The position numbers and the translations under genes are program-made. From an uncultured Clostridium sp. (GTDB lineage Bacteria > Bacillota > Clostridia > TANB77 > CAG-508), in contig CAOKVW010000010.1 of assembly GCA_948472955.1 (NCBI GenBank), positions 1 to 33,576 of the forward strand: a stretch of DNA of 33,576 nucleotides, read 5' to 3'. This document shows positions 1 through 9,001 of this stretch, piece by piece (within the stretch, counting starts at the first letter, position 1; each line of letters starts with the position of its first letter). The notes below the pieces were generated by a model. The model did no database searches. It saw nothing but the letters and a program-made list of their open reading frames with translations, and was not told where the DNA came from.

Positions 1-47
1 TTTATAGAGATAATTTTATGCATTTAGGGTATCATAATCAAAAATTA

Positions 48-76
48 TTGACACCATATGTAGCTGGGTATATATT
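48..76 (+). promoter_or_regulatory. sigma-A-like promoter pointing into the 3' end of the ATPase gene
   Basis: TTGACA at 48-53, a 17-nt spacer and TATATT at 71-76. The match is good, but the promoter faces the end of a minus-strand gene, so a transcript would be antisense. It could be a chance match in AT-rich DNA. Confidence 0.35.
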
Positions 77-83
77 CTCTATA

Positions 84-1271
84 TTACTTTTCTAATAACC
101 ATTCTAAAACATTAATTTTCTTTATACCATCATAATCAGCTATTGGATCTATATCCATTGTAAGTATATATTTAGGATAATGGTCATTTATATCTTGTAA
201 TGGTGCTAATTCTCTTTCTAATGTTGTTTTTTCTCTTGTTGTATAAGCTACTTGAAAATAAGTAAATCCTTCTTTATTTTCAGCTACAAAATCTATCTCT
301 TTTTCTCCTGTTTTTCCTATATATACTTTATAACCTCTTCTTATAAGTTCAAGATATACAATGTTTTCTAATATATGACCTGCATCTATATTTCTTCTTC
401 CTAATAATGCATATCTCATCGTTACATCAGTCGCATAATATTTTTCTCCTGATTGTAAATATTGTTTTCCTTTTATATCAAATCTAGAAACTCTATTAAA
501 CACATAACTTTCAACTAATGACTCTAAATAACTTTCAACTGTATGAACAGATATAGACCTTCCGTCTGAAGTTAATGTATCAGCTATTTTCTTAATAGAT
601 AAACAATTTCCTATATTATTAAACATAAATCTAGCAACTGTTCTAAGCATTGACATATCAGCAATCTTTTTTCTTTGACCTATATCTTTCACAATTATTG
701 TATTATATAAAGCATCTAAATAATCATCAATTTCCGACTCTTCTTCTAATTTTAAAGCATATGGAAATGAACTTTTATTAATATAATTTAAATACATTTT
801 TTCATCTACATCTTTTTTATAATAATTTAAATACTCTTCAAATGATAATGGATACATTTTTATTTCTATATATCTTCCAGTTAATAATGTTGCTAATTCT
901 CCAGATAATAAAAATGCATTAGAACCTGTTATATATACATCTACATTTTTTATAATATACAGTCCATCAACTGCTTTTTGAAACTCTGAAACTTTTTGAA
1001 CTTCATCTAAAAACACATAATATGGCTTTTTATCTTTTATTTGTTCTTTTACATATTTATATAAATCCTTATAAGTATCAAATTCATTATCTGGGTCTTC
1101 AAGATTTATTGATATGATATGATTATCTTCTATTCCTATACTTTTTAAATAATCAATATATAATTCAAATAAAGTTGATTTTCCACATCTTCTTATTCCT
1201 GTTATAACTTTTATTAAATCTTTGTCTTTCCATTTTTTTAACTTTTCTAAATATTCTTTTCTTTCTATCAT
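84..1271 (-). CDS. AAA family ATPase with C-terminal DUF4143-type domain
   Basis: A 395-residue protein of the AAA_14/DUF4143 family, common in anaerobic Bacillota; members are P-loop ATPases of unknown role, often thought to be mobile or defence-related. A Walker A (GIRRCGKST) lies at about residues 25-33 and a Walker B-like stretch (YYVFLDEVQK) near 85-94, followed by the ITGSNA sensor segment near 115. The C-terminal third (KTGEKEIDFVAENKEG) has the E-x-D-F-V pattern of a PD-(D/E)XK-like fold seen in this family. Start ATG at 1271 follows GGAGGCGAGAAT, and a clear promoter lies just upstream. The gene stands alone and has no in-frame CGG codon. Family assignment is firm; function is not known. 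Confidence 0.85.
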   Translation of the reverse strand: MIERKEYLEKLKKWKDKDLIKVITGIRRCGKSTLFELYIDYLKSIGIEDNHIISINLEDPDNEFDTYKDLYKYVKEQIKDKKPYYVFLDEVQKVSEFQKAVDGLYIIKNVDVYITGSNAFLLSGELATLLTGRYIEIKMYPLSFEEYLNYYKKDVDEKMYLNYINKSSFPYALKLEEESEIDDYLDALYNTIIVKDIGQRKKIADMSMLRTVARFMFNNIGNCLSIKKIADTLTSDGRSISVHTVESYLESLVESYVFNRVSRFDIKGKQYLQSGEKYYATDVTMRYALLGRRNIDAGHILENIVYLELIRRGYKVYIGKTGEKEIDFVAENKEGFTYFQVAYTTREKTTLERELAPLQDINDHYPKYILTMDIDPIADYDGIKKINVLEWLLEK

Positions 1272-1289
1272 ATTCTCGCCTCCATAATC

Positions 1290-1318
1290 ATTATACTATA
1301 TTTTTAAAAAATTTGCAA
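1290..1318 (-). promoter_or_regulatory. promoter of the DUF4143 ATPase gene
   Basis: On the minus strand, TTGCAA (1313-1318), a 17-nt spacer and TATAAT (1290-1295). The -10 is close to the start codon, so the leader is very short. Copies of the motif TGCAAATTTTT, two of them facing each other, surround the -35 (about 1305-1360) and could be an operator. Confidence 0.6.
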
Positions 1319-1423
1319 TATAATGCAAATTTTTCATTATTTTTATAAAAATTTGCATTCATATTAATTTTTATTGTACGTTATTATTCTATCTATAAGT
1401 TTCAAGTTGGGGCGCTCCTCTTA

Positions 1424-2156
1424 TCACAAAAATAAATCCTCTAACTTATATTCTTTTTCTAGCTTTTCATTAAAATAAAGTTTACTTACTAACTTGAACT
1501 CTTCTAGAGCCCCGTCTTTTAAATCAAAAGAATACAATTTTTTAGGAGGAGCTGTTACGGTATATTTGATAGCATTTAACGTACTCTCACTAATTTGTAT
1601 GGTGCTAGTATCTTGCTTTCCGCATATTTTACATTTTAGCCCATTATCTTTTAGGCTAAAATAAGTCAAGTTCTCTTTTTCTTGACAATTCGTGCATTGC
1701 ATTACTTGTGGCGTAAATCCTAAAATGCACAACAAACGCAATTTAAACACACCTAATACCATATCCAAATTTTTATCTGTTTCAGAAATGATATAAAGTG
1801 TATTTAATAATAATTGTAATATCTGGTAACAATTCTGATTTTCATGTGTTACATCTTGCACGATTTTATTGATATGTACAGCATATTTTAATTTATCTAA
1901 GTCAATTCTTAGATTATAAAACACTTCAATTGGCTCTACTGAATTGATATGATAGGTTTGAGAACCTTTATACACTAAATATTCGCCAAAGCAAAACATC
2001 TGTGTTCCAGCCAAAAGAGCACTTTTGGGTCTTCTTGCTCCTTTGGCTACACATGAGATTTTGCCGAACATTTGGCGTTAATACTGTCAACATTTTGTCA
2101 AAATCTCCCATATTATTTTCTGCCAATACAATTCCATTTATTTTTACATTTGCCAT
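1424..2156 (-). CDS. recO: DNA repair protein RecO, split by a +1 shift at CGG
   Basis: RecO loads RecA onto SSB-coated DNA in the RecF pathway. The first 30 codons (MANVKINGIVLAENNMGDFD, then KMLTVLTPNV) read from ATG 2156 after GGAAGGA. The in-frame codon 31 is CGG (2064-2066). Skipping its C continues as GKISCVAKGARRPKS, the expected OB-fold sequence, and runs through a zinc-finger-like CTNC...CKIC region to the stop at 1424. The joined product is about 243 residues, normal for RecO. Without the shift the protein ends after 62 residues. Position after era and yqzL matches the usual Bacillota order, with an 18-nt gap from yqzL. Identity is firm; whether the shift is made in translation is inferred from the seven identical cases in this window. 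Confidence 0.88.
2064..2066 (-). other. +1 shift site in recO (GTT CGG C)
   Basis: In-frame CGG at codon 31. Skipping C gives GGC (Gly) and restores PNV-GKIS. Confidence 0.85.
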
Positions 2157-2174
2157 TTCAAATCTGATTCCTTC

Positions 2175-2327
2175 CTAAGTGCTAAGGTCATCCTCCAAAC
2201 CCTCTTTTACAGATTTTAAGGATTCTCCTTCTATTCCTTTTTCTATATCTTCAATTTGTTTGAATTCCATAAAGGCATTAATATCTCCTGTATTTTTAAA
2301 GGTTTCCCATGCTATTTTCTTAATCAT
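2175..2327 (-). CDS. yqzL: YqzL-family small protein
   Basis: A 50-residue protein beginning MIKKIAWETFKNTGDINAFM and ending EDDLST. The W-x-x-F-x-x-T-G-x-[IV]-x-[AT]-[FY] pattern matches the YqzL family of Bacillota, and the gene sits exactly where yqzL is found, between era and recO. The start at 2327 follows AAAGGAAGTGAAACTT; the TAG stop is 18 nt before recO. The role of YqzL is not established; conserved linkage suggests co-expression with era and recO. Small size is the only weakness of the call. Confidence 0.8.
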   Translation of the reverse strand: MIKKIAWETFKNTGDINAFMEFKQIEDIEKGIEGESLKSVKEGLEDDLST

Positions 2328-2406
2328 AAGTTTCACTTCCTTTAGTTTTATCTTTTGCCATTTTGTGGTTTTTTATACCCTTTATTTTTTATCGATTGAT
2401 AGAACT

Positions 2407-3318
2407 CTATGATTTCAATTTGAATTTCGTTACAATCGAATCATTGGATTGCCAATCTACTTTTACTTTTACCCAAGTTTTCAAATTTATCTTCCTGCCA
2501 AAATTTTCCTCCATATCGATTCTAGCGGCTCTTCCAATTCGTTTCAACATTTCTCCATTTTTTCCTATAATGATTCCTTTGTGAGATTCTCTCAAACAAT
2601 AAATTGTAGCTTCTATATCGTAGATTTCTTCCCCTTGTTTATTTTTTCTTTGTTTCATTTTTTCCACTTCTATATAAATACCATGAGGAACTTCATCTTG
2701 CAATAGTTTTAACGCTTTTTCTCGAATCGTCTCTTCTGCTAATTGTCTTAGTGTTTGGTCTGTATATTCCTCTAAATCATAATATGCTGGACCAGGTTTT
2801 AAGTGCTTTTCAATCTCATCCAAAATAACTTCTTTATATTTCTGGTTAGTAGCCGAAATAGGAATAACAGCTTCAAAATCATATTCTTTTCGATACAAAT
2901 CAATTAAACTTAAAAGCGTATCTCTTTGTACCAAATCAATTTTATTAATAATCAAAATTGTCTTTCTTTTTGCCTCTTTTATTTTATCTAAAATAATCGT
3001 ATCGCCTCTACCAATCTCTTTACTCGTCGCTTCTATCAAAAATAGGACAATATCGCTATCTGGTATACTGGAAAAAGAAGTTTCTACCATTGTTTCATTC
3101 AATTTTGTTTTCGGTTTGTGAATACCAGGTGTATCTGTAAAAATAATCTGACTGTTCTCTCGATTCACAATTCCCTTAATAGCTGTTCTCGTTGTTTGCA
3201 CTTTATTCGCAATAGCAGCAACTTTTTCTCCCACCAACAAATTCAATAAAGTAGACTTTCCTACATTCGTTCTTCCAATTAATGTTACAAAACCTGATTT
3301 AAACTCTAATTCTTTCAT
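2407..3318 (-). CDS. era: GTPase Era
   Basis: A ribosome-assembly GTPase that binds the 3' end of 16S rRNA in the 30S subunit. The 303-residue protein has G1 GRTNVGKS (15-22), the switch I TTR, G3 DTPGIHKP, G4 NKID and a C-terminal KH domain containing the conserved IIIGKNGEMLKRIG segment. Length is typical. ATG 3318 follows AAAAAAGGAGCAATTTAACTT. It is the first gene of the era-yqzL-recO unit, with a TATAAT -10 box about 115 nt upstream and a repeat of the GGGACAGG family in its leader. Confidence 0.97.
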   Translation of the reverse strand: MKELEFKSGFVTLIGRTNVGKSTLLNLLVGEKVAAIANKVQTTRTAIKGIVNRENSQIIFTDTPGIHKPKTKLNETMVETSFSSIPDSDIVLFLIEATSKEIGRGDTIILDKIKEAKRKTILIINKIDLVQRDTLLSLIDLYRKEYDFEAVIPISATNQKYKEVILDEIEKHLKPGPAYYDLEEYTDQTLRQLAEETIREKALKLLQDEVPHGIYIEVEKMKQRKNKQGEEIYDIEATIYCLRESHKGIIIGKNGEMLKRIGRAARIDMEENFGRKINLKTWVKVKVDWQSNDSIVTKFKLKS

Positions 3319-3339
3319 AAGTTAAATTGCTCCTTTTTT

Positions 3340-3425
3340 TGTTTGTTTGGGTGTGTTTTGGTGCGTTCTGGGACAGGCACCATCATACCCTTTTTGGCTA
3401 CTTTTGGGACAGGTTGCCTTTGCTT
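3340..3425. repeat. family E repeat (GGGACAGG type), copy E1
   Basis: Contains two GGGACAGG words and the phrases GGCACCATCATACCC and GGCTACTTTTGGGACAGG, all seen again at 12090-12190, in the 5' leader of era. Likely a dispersed REP-like repeat. Confidence 0.6.
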
Positions 3426-3433
3426 TTTTATCT

Positions 3434-3439
3434 ATTATA
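3434..3439 (-). promoter_or_regulatory. -10 box of the era-yqzL-recO unit
   Basis: TATAAT on the minus strand (TGTATAATAG context). The -35 region at 17-nt spacing is weak. Confidence 0.5.
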
Positions 3440-3536
3440 CACTATTTTTTTGCTAAATTTGTAGAATTTCAAAATTTTTTTTTAAAAGTATTTTATGTGT
3501 GATTGTTTCAATGTGTTTTTCTTATCATAGAAGAAA

Positions 3537-3580
3537 AAAACTAAAAAGTTTAGCTTTTTCTAAAACTTTTTAGTTTTTTA
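3537..3580 (-). terminator. terminator overlapping the O-methyltransferase stop codon
   Basis: Near-perfect palindrome AAAAACTAAAAAGTTT...AAACTTTTTAGTTTTTT. The TAA stop of the methyltransferase (3570-3572) lies in its stem. It ends the bipA-methyltransferase unit. Confidence 0.8.
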
Positions 3581-4163
3581 TCCTACTGACTGCTAGTCCA
3601 TCACCAACCTCTAAAATTTTTGTTTCAAGATTGGGATTTTCGCTAACTTGTTTGATATATTCTCTTAAATTTCTAACAGCTGTACGTTGTTTGTGTTTAT
3701 TATAGTCACTCATCACATAACCCTTGTATAAAATATTGTCAGCAAAAATAATACCATCTGGTTGAATCATTCTTAGAGACTCTTTTAAGAAAAAAGGATA
3801 CTTTCCTTTGGCAGCATCTATAAAGATGGCATCATATTTTTCATTTAAAGTTGGTAGAATCTCGACTGCATCTCCTTCATAAATATGAATTTTGTCTTGC
3901 ACGCCAACCCTCTTGATATTTTCCTTTGCTTCTTTTACTCTTTCTTGTTCTCTTTCTATGGTATCAATATGGCCGTTTTCTGCTAAAAATTTGGTAAAGC
4001 ATATTGCAGAGTATCCTACTGCTGTTCCTATTTCTAGCATTTTTTTTGGTTTGCTTTTTGTTAAATATTCTCCCATTATTTCTAATGTGTCATCCATGAT
4101 GATTGGTATGTGTTCTTCTAATGCTTTTTGCTTGATTTTTTCTAATTCTTTTTCATCTGTCAT
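3570..4163 (-). CDS. SAM-dependent O-methyltransferase, TrmR/YrrM-like
   Basis: A 197-residue class I methyltransferase of the Methyltransf_3 family. The SAM-binding motif LEIGTAVGYSAI is at about 41-52, an acidic residue ending strand 2 follows in DTIERE, and the metal-binding region FIDAAKGKYP and DNILYKGYV are present. In Bacillus subtilis the homologue TrmR (YrrM) methylates 5-hydroxyuridine at tRNA wobble position 34. A TrhP/U32-type gene that could supply that hydroxyuridine lies at 27830-29059, which supports this reading. The N-terminus is about 15 residues shorter than usual, with an in-frame stop just upstream. It follows bipA by 37 nt and ends in a terminator. Substrate is inferred. 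Confidence 0.82.
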   Translation of the reverse strand: MTDEKELEKIKQKALEEHIPIIMDDTLEIMGEYLTKSKPKKMLEIGTAVGYSAICFTKFLAENGHIDTIEREQERVKEAKENIKRVGVQDKIHIYEGDAVEILPTLNEKYDAIFIDAAKGKYPFFLKESLRMIQPDGIIFADNILYKGYVMSDYNKHKQRTAVRNLREYIKQVSENPNLETKILEVGDGLAVSRIKN

Positions 4164-4200
4164 AGAGATAAATCATCCTCTCTGGAACTGCTACTTGGTT

Positions 4201-6021
4201 TTATTTTTGCATATTTCTCGCTGCTCTTTCTCTTTCCTTGCTATCCAAAATTTTCTTTCTCAATCTAATATTCTCAGGTGTAATCTCAACCAACTCATCA
4301 TCTTGAATAAACTCAATCGCCTTTTCCAAAGACATTTGAATTGGTGGTACCAAACGAAGTGCTTCATCCGAACCAGAAGCCCTGGTATTGGTTAAATGTT
4401 TCTCTTTGCATACATTAATCGCTAAATCTTCTCCTCTTGCATTTAATCCCACAATCATTCCCTCATAAACTTCCACACCTGGTCCAATGAACAAATCTCC
4501 TTTGTCTTGTGCATTGTATAATCCATAGGTTACTGATTTTCCATTTTCAAAAGCAATAATCGTTCCTCTTACTCTAGCTTGAATTTCTCCCTTAAATGGC
4601 TCATAAGAATCAAAGATATGGTTCATCGTGCCTTCTCCTTTGGTGTCTGTTAAGAATTCGGTTCGATAGCCAATCAATCCTCTGGCTGGTATCTTAAATT
4701 CAATTTTGGTATGACCATCTTCTGCTGGTTCCATATTGGTCATTTCCGCTTTTCTTTTTCCTAATTTTTCAATGACATTTCCCACGCAATCATCTGGCAC
4801 ATTCACTACCAATTGTTCCATTGGTTCACATTTTACACCATCGATTTCTTTAAAAATAACTTTTGGTCTAGAAACCATTAGTTCAAACCCTTCTCTTCTC
4901 ATAGTTTCAATTAGGACAGATAAATGAAGTTCTCCTCTACCAGATACTTCAAAAGAATCTGGTGAGTCTGTTTCCTTTACTCGTAAAGATACATTTCTCT
5001 CTAATTCTTTGAATAATCTATCTCTAATATGTCTAGATGTAATAAATTGCCCTTCTTTTCCAGCAAATGGCCCATTGTTGACACTAAATGTCATAGAAAC
5101 CGTTGGTTCATCAATATCTACGAATGGGATTTTTTCTGGATGCTCAAAATCACAAATGGTATCTCCAATGCTAATATTCGCAAGACCTGCTAGTTCAATA
5201 ATATCTCCTGCTTTTGCTTCTTCCACTTCTACTTTGTTTAATCCAACATGAGTATACACTTTAGCGATTCTTCCTTGCGTAACTTTATCTTCTTTTCCGC
5301 AAATAGAAACCGGCATGCCATTTTTAATGGTTCCTCTTTCAATTCTTCCTACAGCAATTCTTCCTACATAATCGTCGTAATCAATATTAGAAACTAACAT
5401 TTGAGCTGGTCCTTCTTCATCACAATCTGGTGCTTGAATCGTGTTGATGATGGTTTCAAATAGGCAACTTAAATCTTCTGTTTCATCCTTTAAATCCCTT
5501 TTAGCAATTCCATTTTTAGCAGATGCATACACAACTGGAAAATCTAATTGCTCATCACTAGCCTCTAACTCAATAAATAACTCAATGACTTGGTCTACTA
5601 CCTTTTCCGGCGTAGCACCTGGTCTGTCAATTTTATTGATAACAACAATAGGCTTTAACCCTAAAGCTAAAGATTTTTTTAACACTTCTCTTGTTTGAGG
5701 CATAGCCCCTTCAAAGGCATCTACCAATAGTAGAACCCCATCTACCGTTTTTAATACCCTTTCTACCTCTCCTCCAAAATCAGCATGTCCCGGTGTATCG
5801 ACAATATTGATTTTGATGTCATCATGCATAACAGATGTGTTTTTAGAAAGGATAGTAATTCCTCTTTCTTTTTCTTGGTCATTCGAATCCATTACTCTTT
5901 CTTGTACTTGTTCATTTTCTCTAAATACATGACTTTGTTTTAACATGGCATCTACTAACGTTGTTTTGCCATGGTCTACGTGTGCGATAATTGCAATATT
6001 TCTTATTTTTTGATTGTTCAT
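4201..6021 (-). CDS. typA: ribosome-binding GTPase BipA/TypA
   Basis: A 606-residue translational GTPase of the EF-G family that binds 70S ribosomes and aids 50S assembly and stress growth. G1 AHVDHGKTT is at 13-21, then the RGITI switch, [15 protein letters not shown] and NKIDRPGA. It has domains II, III and V like EF-G and the BipA-specific C-terminal domain ([20 protein letters not shown]). Start ATG 6021 follows AAAGGAGTAGTAGTAAA. It is the first gene of a two-gene unit. The upstream gap carries a large nested hairpin element. Confidence 0.97.
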   Translation of the reverse strand: MNNQKIRNIAIIAHVDHGKTTLVDAMLKQSHVFRENEQVQERVMDSNDQEKERGITILSKNTSVMHDDIKINIVDTPGHADFGGEVERVLKTVDGVLLLVDAFEGAMPQTREVLKKSLALGLKPIVVINKIDRPGATPEKVVDQVIELFIELEASDEQLDFPVVYASAKNGIAKRDLKDETEDLSCLFETIINTIQAPDCDEEGPAQMLVSNIDYDDYVGRIAVGRIERGTIKNGMPVSICGKEDKVTQGRIAKVYTHVGLNKVEVEEAKAGDIIELAGLANISIGDTICDFEHPEKIPFVDIDEPTVSMTFSVNNGPFAGKEGQFITSRHIRDRLFKELERNVSLRVKETDSPDSFEVSGRGELHLSVLIETMRREGFELMVSRPKVIFKEIDGVKCEPMEQLVVNVPDDCVGNVIEKLGKRKAEMTNMEPAEDGHTKIEFKIPARGLIGYRTEFLTDTKGEGTMNHIFDSYEPFKGEIQARVRGTIIAFENGKSVTYGLYNAQDKGDLFIGPGVEVYEGMIVGLNARGEDLAINVCKEKHLTNTRASGSDEALRLVPPIQMSLEKAIEFIQDDELVEITPENIRLRKKILDSKERERAARNMQK

Positions 6022-6038
6022 TTTACTACTACTCCTTT

Positions 6039-6364
6039 TGTCAATTAAGAACGTTTCTCTTGGGACACTTTTGTCTCATTGAGAACAGTTCTTTATGAAT
6101 TTACAATTTGTTGTTATATATTATTTTTTATAAAAATGGCGAATGCGCCATGTAATAGTTGCTAGAACATCTTGATAAAATCAATTAGGGAATCTCACAG
6201 CCATGAGGGTGCTGATTGATTTTATTAGATGTTCTCGACTATGAAACAAGCCGAGACATGAATATAAAAAATAATATATAACAACATAGAAAATATATTA
6301 TAAATAAAAGATGTGTTCCCAATGAGACAAAAATGTCCCAAGAGAAACGTCCTCAATTGTCAAA
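6039..6364. repeat. large nested inverted-repeat element (family B) between plsC and bipA
   Basis: Fills the 359-nt gap. Outer arms of about 50 nt (6039-6088 against 6312-6364) are imperfect inverted copies containing TTTCTCTTGGGACA. Inside is a perfect 23-bp pair, 6110-6132 against 6263-6285. The core (6133-6262) has its own hairpins: GGCG-CGCC (6139-6149), AGAACATCT (6163) pairing with AGATGTTCT, and TAAAATCAAT pairing with ATTGATTTTA. No ORF. Could be a mobile palindromic element or a structured leader of bipA. Confidence 0.75.
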
Positions 6365-6380
6365 TTATACACCTATTATT

Positions 6381-6977
6381 TTATTTTGTCAATTCTAATA
6401 TGTTTTCCATAATTTCATTGGTTACCTTGTCTAAAATTTCTTTGTCTTTATTTCCCTTATATTGACTAAAATCTAAAGGTTTTCCATAAGCAATCACAAC
6501 TTTTCTATTTTCTTTGGTTCCACCTTGAATGCCACATGGAACTACTTTAGCACCACTTCTTACAGCAAAAAATGCCACGCCATCTTTTAATTTTTCTCCC
6601 TTTTCTAGCCCATTTCTTGTACCTTCTGGAAATAATGCAATGCAATTTCCGTTCTTTAATGTTTTTAGAGATTCTTTAATGGCTCCTACATCTTTCTCAT
6701 CTCTTTTTACATGAATTACCTCAAATGTCCATTCAAAAAATCTCAAAAATAGATTTTGAGCTAATTCCTCTTTCGCCAAAAAATGTAAATCTCTTTTGGC
6801 TGATACTATCATCAATGGGGGGTCAAGATAGCTTCTGTGATTGGCACAAAATATGACAGAGCCTTCTTTTGGAATATTTTCTAAGCCTTTTATTTCTAAT
6901 CTGTAATAAATTTTAAACCATAGATATACGACTCCTTTTGCTATACTTTTAATAATCGACTTTATTATTTTTTTCAC
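6381..6977 (-). CDS. plsC: 1-acyl-sn-glycerol-3-phosphate acyltransferase
   Basis: Second acylation of phosphatidic acid synthesis, at the inner face of the membrane. The 198-residue protein has the H-X4-D motif (NHRSYLDP) at about 46-53 and the glycerol-phosphate motif FPEGTRN near 117-123, with a hydrophobic N-terminal segment (KGVVYLWFKIYY). The start is GTG at 6977, with GGAAGAG upstream. It follows cmk by 51 nt, the common clostridial cmk-plsC order. Confidence 0.92.
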   Translation of the reverse strand: MKKIIKSIIKSIAKGVVYLWFKIYYRLEIKGLENIPKEGSVIFCANHRSYLDPPLMIVSAKRDLHFLAKEELAQNLFLRFFEWTFEVIHVKRDEKDVGAIKESLKTLKNGNCIALFPEGTRNGLEKGEKLKDGVAFFAVRSGAKVVPCGIQGGTKENRKVVIAYGKPLDFSQYKGNKDKEILDKVTNEIMENILELTK

Positions 6978-7028
6978 TTTTTATCATCTCTTCCTTGCTT
7001 TTGTCTTAAAATTTTAATCGGCTCACTA

Positions 7029-7697
7029 CTATTGTTTTTTACCTTGTTTTGCTTTTACCATTCTTACTATTTCATCCGTCACTTCTTCTACTGTCATATT
7101 GGTTGAATCCATATAAATGGCATCCTCTGCTTGCCTTAATGGTGCAATTTCTCTTGTTTTATCTTTTTCATCTCTATTCTTAATACTTTTCAAAATTTCT
7201 TCATAAGAGGTTAAAATTCCTTTTTCTTGATTTTGTTGCACTCTTCTTCTGGCACGTTCTTCTGGTGAAGCATCCAAATAAATTTTTACATCTGCATTCG
7301 GAAATACAATGGTTCCAATATCTCTGCCTTCCATAATGACATTTCTTCCTTCTGCCATTTTTCTTTGTAGGTCTAATAACTTTTGTCTAACCATTGGTAT
7401 CATAGAAATTGGCGAAATGCACTCATTGATATCTTTTTCTCTGATTCTTTTTGTGACATCTTTTCCATTTAAAAAAACTTCCCCATTTTCTTTTAAATCT
7501 ATTTCTATTTGTCCTAACATCTCTTTTATCTTATTTTCTTCCTCGACTTGTATCCCTTTTTCAAGCATATTTAAGGTAACACATCGAAACATAGCACCTG
7601 TATCAATATTGATTAATCCTAGTCTTTCTCCTACTTGTTTTGTAATCGTTCCCTTACCAGAACCAGCTGGTCCATCAATTGCCACAATAAAAGACAT
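7029..7697 (-). CDS. cmk: cytidylate kinase
   Basis: Phosphorylates CMP and dCMP. The 222-residue protein has the P-loop GPAGSGKGT at 9-17, the IDTGAMFRCVTL substrate-binding segment, GRDIGTIVFPNADVKIYL and the lid arginines EERARRR. The start follows AGGAGGGAAAAAG. It sits 48 nt after the Asp23-like gene and before plsC, so the three are probably one unit. Confidence 0.96.
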   Translation of the reverse strand: MSFIVAIDGPAGSGKGTITKQVGERLGLINIDTGAMFRCVTLNMLEKGIQVEEENKIKEMLGQIEIDLKENGEVFLNGKDVTKRIREKDINECISPISMIPMVRQKLLDLQRKMAEGRNVIMEGRDIGTIVFPNADVKIYLDASPEERARRRVQQNQEKGILTSYEEILKSIKNRDEKDKTREIAPLRQAEDAIYMDSTNMTVEEVTDEIVRMVKAKQGKKQ

Positions 7698-7745
7698 CTT
7701 TTTCCCTCCTATCTTTTTATATTAAAACATTGTCCCTAAACTATT

Positions 7746-8615
7746 TTAATCATCTTCCTTTGGAACATAAATATTTTTTGCCACTACGTCTAGTGCCACA
7801 ACATTCATAGCCGTTAATGTTTCAATCTCTTTTTTTGCCTTTTGTTTAAAATCCTTCAGCCCATCCATCACGTTATAACCATATAACATAGTGACTTCCA
7901 TGTAAATTTTGACACCCTCTCCATAATTTTCTACTCTAGTTTTAAGAATTTTATAGATGACTGGCACTTGTATGGCTAGATATTCTAATATTTGTCGGAA
8001 TACTAAATCGGAAATCGTAAATCTTCCCATATAACTAAAAGTTGGTCTGATAATTGATTTTTCTGATATGTACGGCTGTTTTCCTTTTCCTTTGGATTTG
8101 AATATTTGTAATGGGTCTAATAAATAACCTGAAAAGTCTTTTTTGATTTCAAAGGTCGGTACTGGAATAACGTGTTTTCCTTCTGTTACTCGAATTCTTT
8201 TTGCTGTTTTCATTTCCGCCTCTGTTGCTACATCTGTAATATAGGTTGTTTCTGATATTTCTGGTAAACCTAAATTAGCCGCAATTTTTTGTACCATTCC
8301 ATCGGATGTTCCCAAAATTAAGATACTTTGTGGCTTGTATTTTTTTAACGCTTTGATAATCTCTGTTTTTTCTTCTTCTTCATAAAAAAGAGCATGTTTA
8401 ACAGTAGCTACTTTGGTTGGTGCTTTTTTGGCTGATTCACCTGCTACTACTTCATTGTCTTTGATTAGTAACCCATCGTCTATGATAAAATGGGTGTCTT
8501 TTTCTCCTGCTACCATTTGTGCTCTATAACTTTTTCCTGTCCCAGATGGTCCCACAAAGGCATATACTTTTATCTTGTTGGCAAATGGTAACATTTCTTT
8601 TATATCTTTTAGCAT
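7746..8615 (-). CDS. P-loop protein with Asp23/Gls24-like C-terminal domain
   Basis: About 289 residues from ATG 8615; a longer in-frame start at 8651 is possible, but the AAAGGAG site fits 8615. The N-terminal half is a P-loop domain with Walker A GPSGTGKS at 22-29 and a hydrophobic strand ILILGTSDG. The C-terminal part (from about GRFTISDLVFRQILEYL to LDVVAKNIYV) has the alternating pattern of Asp23/Gls24 alkaline-shock proteins. The pairing of the two domains occurs in Clostridia but has no established role; envelope stress is a guess from the second domain. It heads the cmk-plsC unit. Confidence 0.65.
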   Translation of the reverse strand: MLKDIKEMLPFANKIKVYAFVGPSGTGKSYRAQMVAGEKDTHFIIDDGLLIKDNEVVAGESAKKAPTKVATVKHALFYEEEEKTEIIKALKKYKPQSILILGTSDGMVQKIAANLGLPEISETTYITDVATEAEMKTAKRIRVTEGKHVIPVPTFEIKKDFSGYLLDPLQIFKSKGKGKQPYISEKSIIRPTFSYMGRFTISDLVFRQILEYLAIQVPVIYKILKTRVENYGEGVKIYMEVTMLYGYNVMDGLKDFKQKAKKEIETLTAMNVVALDVVAKNIYVPKEDD

Positions 8616-8727
8616 TATGTTTTCTCCTTTTTTGTTTGTAATGTTTGACAAATTTTATTAGTCTTGTTATAATATATGCATAGGAAATAAAGAAACCAAC
8701 AAACGTGGTTTGCCTATTATAAATGGT

Positions 8728-8770
8728 AAAAAACACATCTACAACGGTGAAATTACAGATGTGTTTTTCG
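8728..8770 (-). terminator. terminator of the rlmN unit
   Basis: Arms AAAAAACACATCT and AGATGTGTTTTT with a 16-nt loop, and a T-run on the minus strand. The rest of 8616-8994 holds a likely promoter for the Asp23-like gene (TTGGTT, then TATATT, near 8660-8700) and a family D repeat at 8911-9001. Confidence 0.75.
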
Positions 8771-8910
8771 TTGTCTATTTTTGTTTGCTATTAATTACAA
8801 CTATTGCTATAATTAAGGCAAATCACATCTGCTTATTCTTATTTCCTACGTTTTATAGTTTATAATATTTTTCTTCAAAAAACAAGCGAACATATTAAAT
8901 TTTACTTAGC

Positions 8911-9001
8911 AAGATGATTTTTTCCTCCGTACCTAAAGGTATTACTTATCTGTAAGCTCGCTTCATACTCGCACAGTTAAGGGCATCCCCAAAATCATCC
9001 T
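8911..9001. repeat. family D miniature repeat, copy 1
   Basis: A 91-nt unit bounded by AAGATGATTTT and its inverse, found in opposite orientation at 17273-17363. The TGA stop of rlmN (8995-8997) lies in its terminal repeat. No ORF. MITE-like. Confidence 0.7.

Noticed and set aside
2335..2370. 13-codon ORF before yqzL
   Set aside because: Too short and without a ribosome site; overlaps the yqzL site.
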